A DNA stretch of 64,000 bases from an uncultured Bacteroidales bacterium (GTDB taxonomy: Bacteria; Bacteroidota; Bacteroidia; Bacteroidales; UBA932). Shown here piece after piece: positions 62,272 to 64,000 of the stretch (its first letter is position 1; every line of letters begins with the position of its first letter). Location: contig ONEX01000013.1 of assembly GCA_900316955.1 (NCBI GenBank), positions 1 through 64,000 on the forward strand. The letters are read 5' to 3'. The position numbers were made by a program, and so were the translations under genes. The notes below the pieces were generated by a model. The model was not told the DNA's origin and made no database searches. It saw nothing but the letters and a program-made list of their open reading frames with translations.

Positions 62272-63597
62272 TTATAAAAGCTTCGCGGCGATGTCGGAGA
62301 GCTCCGACCGTTCGCCCTTCCGGAGGAAGACGTGCTGGAACAGCGGCTGCCCGTTCATCTTCTCCCCGAGGTGCGTCAGGCCGTTGGACCACTGGTCCAG
62401 GTAGGGCTGGTCGATCTGGAAGATGTCGCCCGTGAAGACCATCTTCGTGCCTTCGCCGGCGCGGGTGATGATGGTCTTGACCTCGTGCGGGGTGAGGTTC
62501 TGCGCCTCGTCCACGATGAAATACACCTTGCCGAGGGAGCGGCCGCGGATGTAGGCGAGGGGAGAGATGAGCAGTTTCTCGTCCTTGAGCATCGCCTCGA
62601 CCTTGAGGGCCTGCTTGGAGCCGGGCTTGAAGCCCCGCTTGATGACGTCCAGGTTGTCCATGAGGGGCTGCACGTAGGGACTCATCTTGCTCTTCTGGTC
62701 GCCCGGCAGGAAGCCGATCTCCTGGCCGCCGAGCACCACGGTCGGCCGGCTGAGGATGATCTGGTCGAAATCCTTCTCCTGCTCGAGGGCGGCGGCGAGG
62801 GCGATGAGCGTCTTGCCCGTGCCGGCCCCGCCGGTCAGGGACACGAGCGGGATGGCGGGATTCAGGCAGGCGTCCATGGCGAAGCGCTGCTCGTCGTTGC
62901 GCGGGCGGATGCCGTAGGCTTCCTTCGTGCGCACGAGCACGATCTTGCGCCGCTTGTCGTCATAGCGGGCGCAGACGGTGGAACCGCCCAGGTCGAACTT
63001 GTACAGCTGGTTGGGCTTGGGCTCCTTCTGGGAGACCGCTTTCCAGTCGATGCTGTTGTCCTGCCCGTAGGCGAGCTGCTGGATGTCCTGGGGGTCCGCA
63101 TCCACATACATGACCTCGCGCTCGAGGTCGTACAGGTGCTCGTCGTCCACGCGGCCGGCCTGGTAGTCCTGCGCGGGCATGCCGACGGCCTTCGCCTTCA
63201 GGCGCAGGTTGATGTCCTTGGTCACCAGGGCGACGAACCGGCCGGGGTTTTGCGCCCGCACCCACAGGGCCGTGGACAGGATCCGGTGGTCCTGGGTGTC
63301 GTCCTTGAACAGGTCGGCGAATTCCGGGGTGAAGGGGTGGTTGGGCTCGATCTTGATGTTGCCTAACCGCTTCCCGAGGGAGATGCCCTCGGGCCCGAAC
63401 TCCCGCTTGTCGGTGAGCTTGTTGATGTCCCGCATGAACGCGCGGGCGTTGAACGAGAGGGCGTCGTTGCCCTTCTTGAACTTGTCCAGTTCCTCGATCA
63501 CGGCGATGGGGATCACGAGGTCGTTCTCCTGGAACCGCTTGATCGCCTGGTGGTCGTGCAGGATGATGTTGGTGTCGAGGACAAATATCTTGGCCAT
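62272..63597 (-). CDS. PIN-PhoH family ATPase/ribonuclease
   Basis: A 441-residue protein of the PhoH2-like (YlaK) group. The N-terminal PIN domain (about 1-150) has acidic residues at Asp8, Glu35-Glu36 and Asp128 expected for an RNA-cutting site; the C-terminal PhoH domain has Walker A GGAGTGKT at 256-263 and Walker B FIVDEAQNLTPHE. Such proteins act as RNA helicase-nucleases in the cytoplasm. No antitoxin-like gene precedes it, unlike the PhoAT pairs of mycobacteria. It starts 13 bases after the purine-type gene upstream, so the two may share a transcript. Confidence 0.92.
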   Translation of the reverse strand: MAKIFVLDTNIILHDHQAIKRFQENDLVIPIAVIEELDKFKKGNDALSFNARAFMRDINKLTDKREFGPEGISLGKRLGNIKIEPNHPFTPEFADLFKDDTQDHRILSTALWVRAQNPGRFVALVTKDINLRLKAKAVGMPAQDYQAGRVDDEHLYDLEREVMYVDADPQDIQQLAYGQDNSIDWKAVSQKEPKPNQLYKFDLGGSTVCARYDDKRRKIVLVRTKEAYGIRPRNDEQRFAMDACLNPAIPLVSLTGGAGTGKTLIALAAALEQEKDFDQIILSRPTVVLGGQEIGFLPGDQKSKMSPYVQPLMDNLDVIKRGFKPGSKQALKVEAMLKDEKLLISPLAYIRGRSLGKVYFIVDEAQNLTPHEVKTIITRAGEGTKMVFTGDIFQIDQPYLDQWSNGLTHLGEKMNGQPLFQHVFLRKGERSELSDIAAKLL

Positions 63598-63610
63598 GGT
63601 TTTCGTGTTG

Positions 63611-64000
63611 TCAGTCTTCTCCCTCCAGGGAGTTCATCAGGGACTCGAGGATGCCGGTGATGCCGCTTCCGCCCGACAGGACCGAGACGCCCGGCGTGCC
63701 GACGGCCGGATGGCCGAGCGGGAAATAGGCGATGTCCTGGAGCAGGAATTCGGCGTCCACGTAGTCGTAGTCGATGTCGGCGATCTGGATGATGACGCCG
63801 GGGATTTCCCCGAACAGGACGCGGACCCGGAGTTCGTCGCCGTAGGCGCGGCAGATGTCGCCGACGGAGATGTCGGCCCCGTTCACCGCGGCCATACCCC
63901 GGAGGGCGTTCATCAGCCCGCCTTCGAGGACGGTGGCGCCGGCGCGGACGATGCCGTCCTCCACCAGTTCCCGGATGACTTCGTATCCGTCGATGAAATA
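63611..64000 (-). CDS. C-terminal part of a PurL/PurM-like (AIR synthase-related) enzyme, cut by window edge
   Basis: The reading frame is open to the window edge and its start lies outside. The visible 130 residues begin YFIDGYEVIRELVEDG and contain VLEGGLMNALRGMA, GADISVGDICRAYG and LRVRVLFGEIPGVIIQI, which resemble the second ATP-grasp-like AIRS_C domain of formylglycinamidine synthase and its relatives (purine synthesis). It ends without a glutamine amidotransferase domain, so it is not the long C-terminal part of a Bacteroidetes/proteobacterial PurL. The last 20 residues are Gly/Ser-rich then acidic. Assignment is tentative. Confidence 0.6.
   Translation of the reverse strand, partial: YFIDGYEVIRELVEDGIVRAGATVLEGGLMNALRGMAAVNGADISVGDICRAYGDELRVRVLFGEIPGVIIQIADIDYDYVDAEFLLQDIAYFPLGHPAVGTPGVSVLSGGSGITGILESLMNSLEGED

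Noticed and set aside
62272-63597. PhoH protein as half of a PhoAT-type toxin-antitoxin pair
   Set aside because: No small antitoxin gene precedes it; the neighbour is a purine-type enzyme, so it looks like the housekeeping version.

Overview
This 64 kb window looks like chromosomal sequence of a GC-rich member of the Bacteroidales. The evidence is three SusC/SusD outer-membrane uptake pairs (one with a DUF3823 partner), a MoxR/Bat aerotolerance-type operon, an ExbB/ExbD cluster with a Bacteroidetes-specific small membrane protein, and promoter -7 boxes of the form TAnnTTTG just upstream of many genes. I cannot name the genus; the high GC content would fit Alistipes-like or uncultured gut Bacteroidales lineages, but that is inference. 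I see no rRNA, tRNA, CRISPR array, transposase, integrase or phage gene, so this is mostly ordinary core genome plus one accessory-like uptake region.

Layout: 0.1-5.8 kb (+): two tandem deoxynucleoside kinases, a long-chain acyl-CoA synthetase, RecJ and a secreted SGNH hydrolase. 5.9-16.1 kb (-): a TonB-like protein, uridine kinase, AsnS, the exbB-X-exbD-exbD operon, then the dprA-tatD-ansA operon, queA and a NUDIX hydrolase. 16.1-18.6 kb (+): a small SRPBCC-like protein, an RsmF-type rRNA methyltransferase and a secreted TPR-like protein. 18.6-20.3 kb (-): a BASS-family transporter overlapping a YczE-like membrane protein. 20.3-23.5 kb (+): M13 metallopeptidase lipoprotein and a LolE/FtsX-type permease. 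23.5-27.2 kb (-): an MltF-like lytic transglycosylase and a large putative porin with a glycine/methionine tail.

27.5-43.8 kb (+) is the uptake region: susC1-susD1-susC2-susD2 (two closely related pairs, evidently a tandem duplication) followed, after a terminator and a new promoter, by susC3-susD3-DUF3823. No glycoside hydrolase, peptidase, sulfatase, sensor or ECF/anti-sigma gene accompanies them. The two loci share a promoter-proximal motif. 43.8-53.9 kb: truA (-), diverging from moxR-DUF58-361aa-batA-batB-batC-batDE(fused), which runs with almost no gaps into two free-standing lipoproteins consisting only of a SusC-like plug domain. 54-64 kb: glyA (-) diverging from trmH, an ABC exporter, a metallophosphoesterase and a nitroreductase (+), then ppdK, a PIN-PhoH ATPase and the C-terminal end of a PurL/PurM-like enzyme (-), cut by the window edge.

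Functionally, the ExbB/ExbD/TonB genes would energise the SusC transporters across the outer membrane, with the porin as a further outer-membrane protein; the Bat operon would form an inner-membrane/periplasmic complex. The features most worth follow-up are the two orphan plug-domain lipoproteins at the end of the Bat operon, the in-frame BatD-BatE fusion, a palindromic repeat inserted in the truA reading frame with a second copy providing most of the NUDIX stop codon, and abutting or leaderless promoter arrangements.
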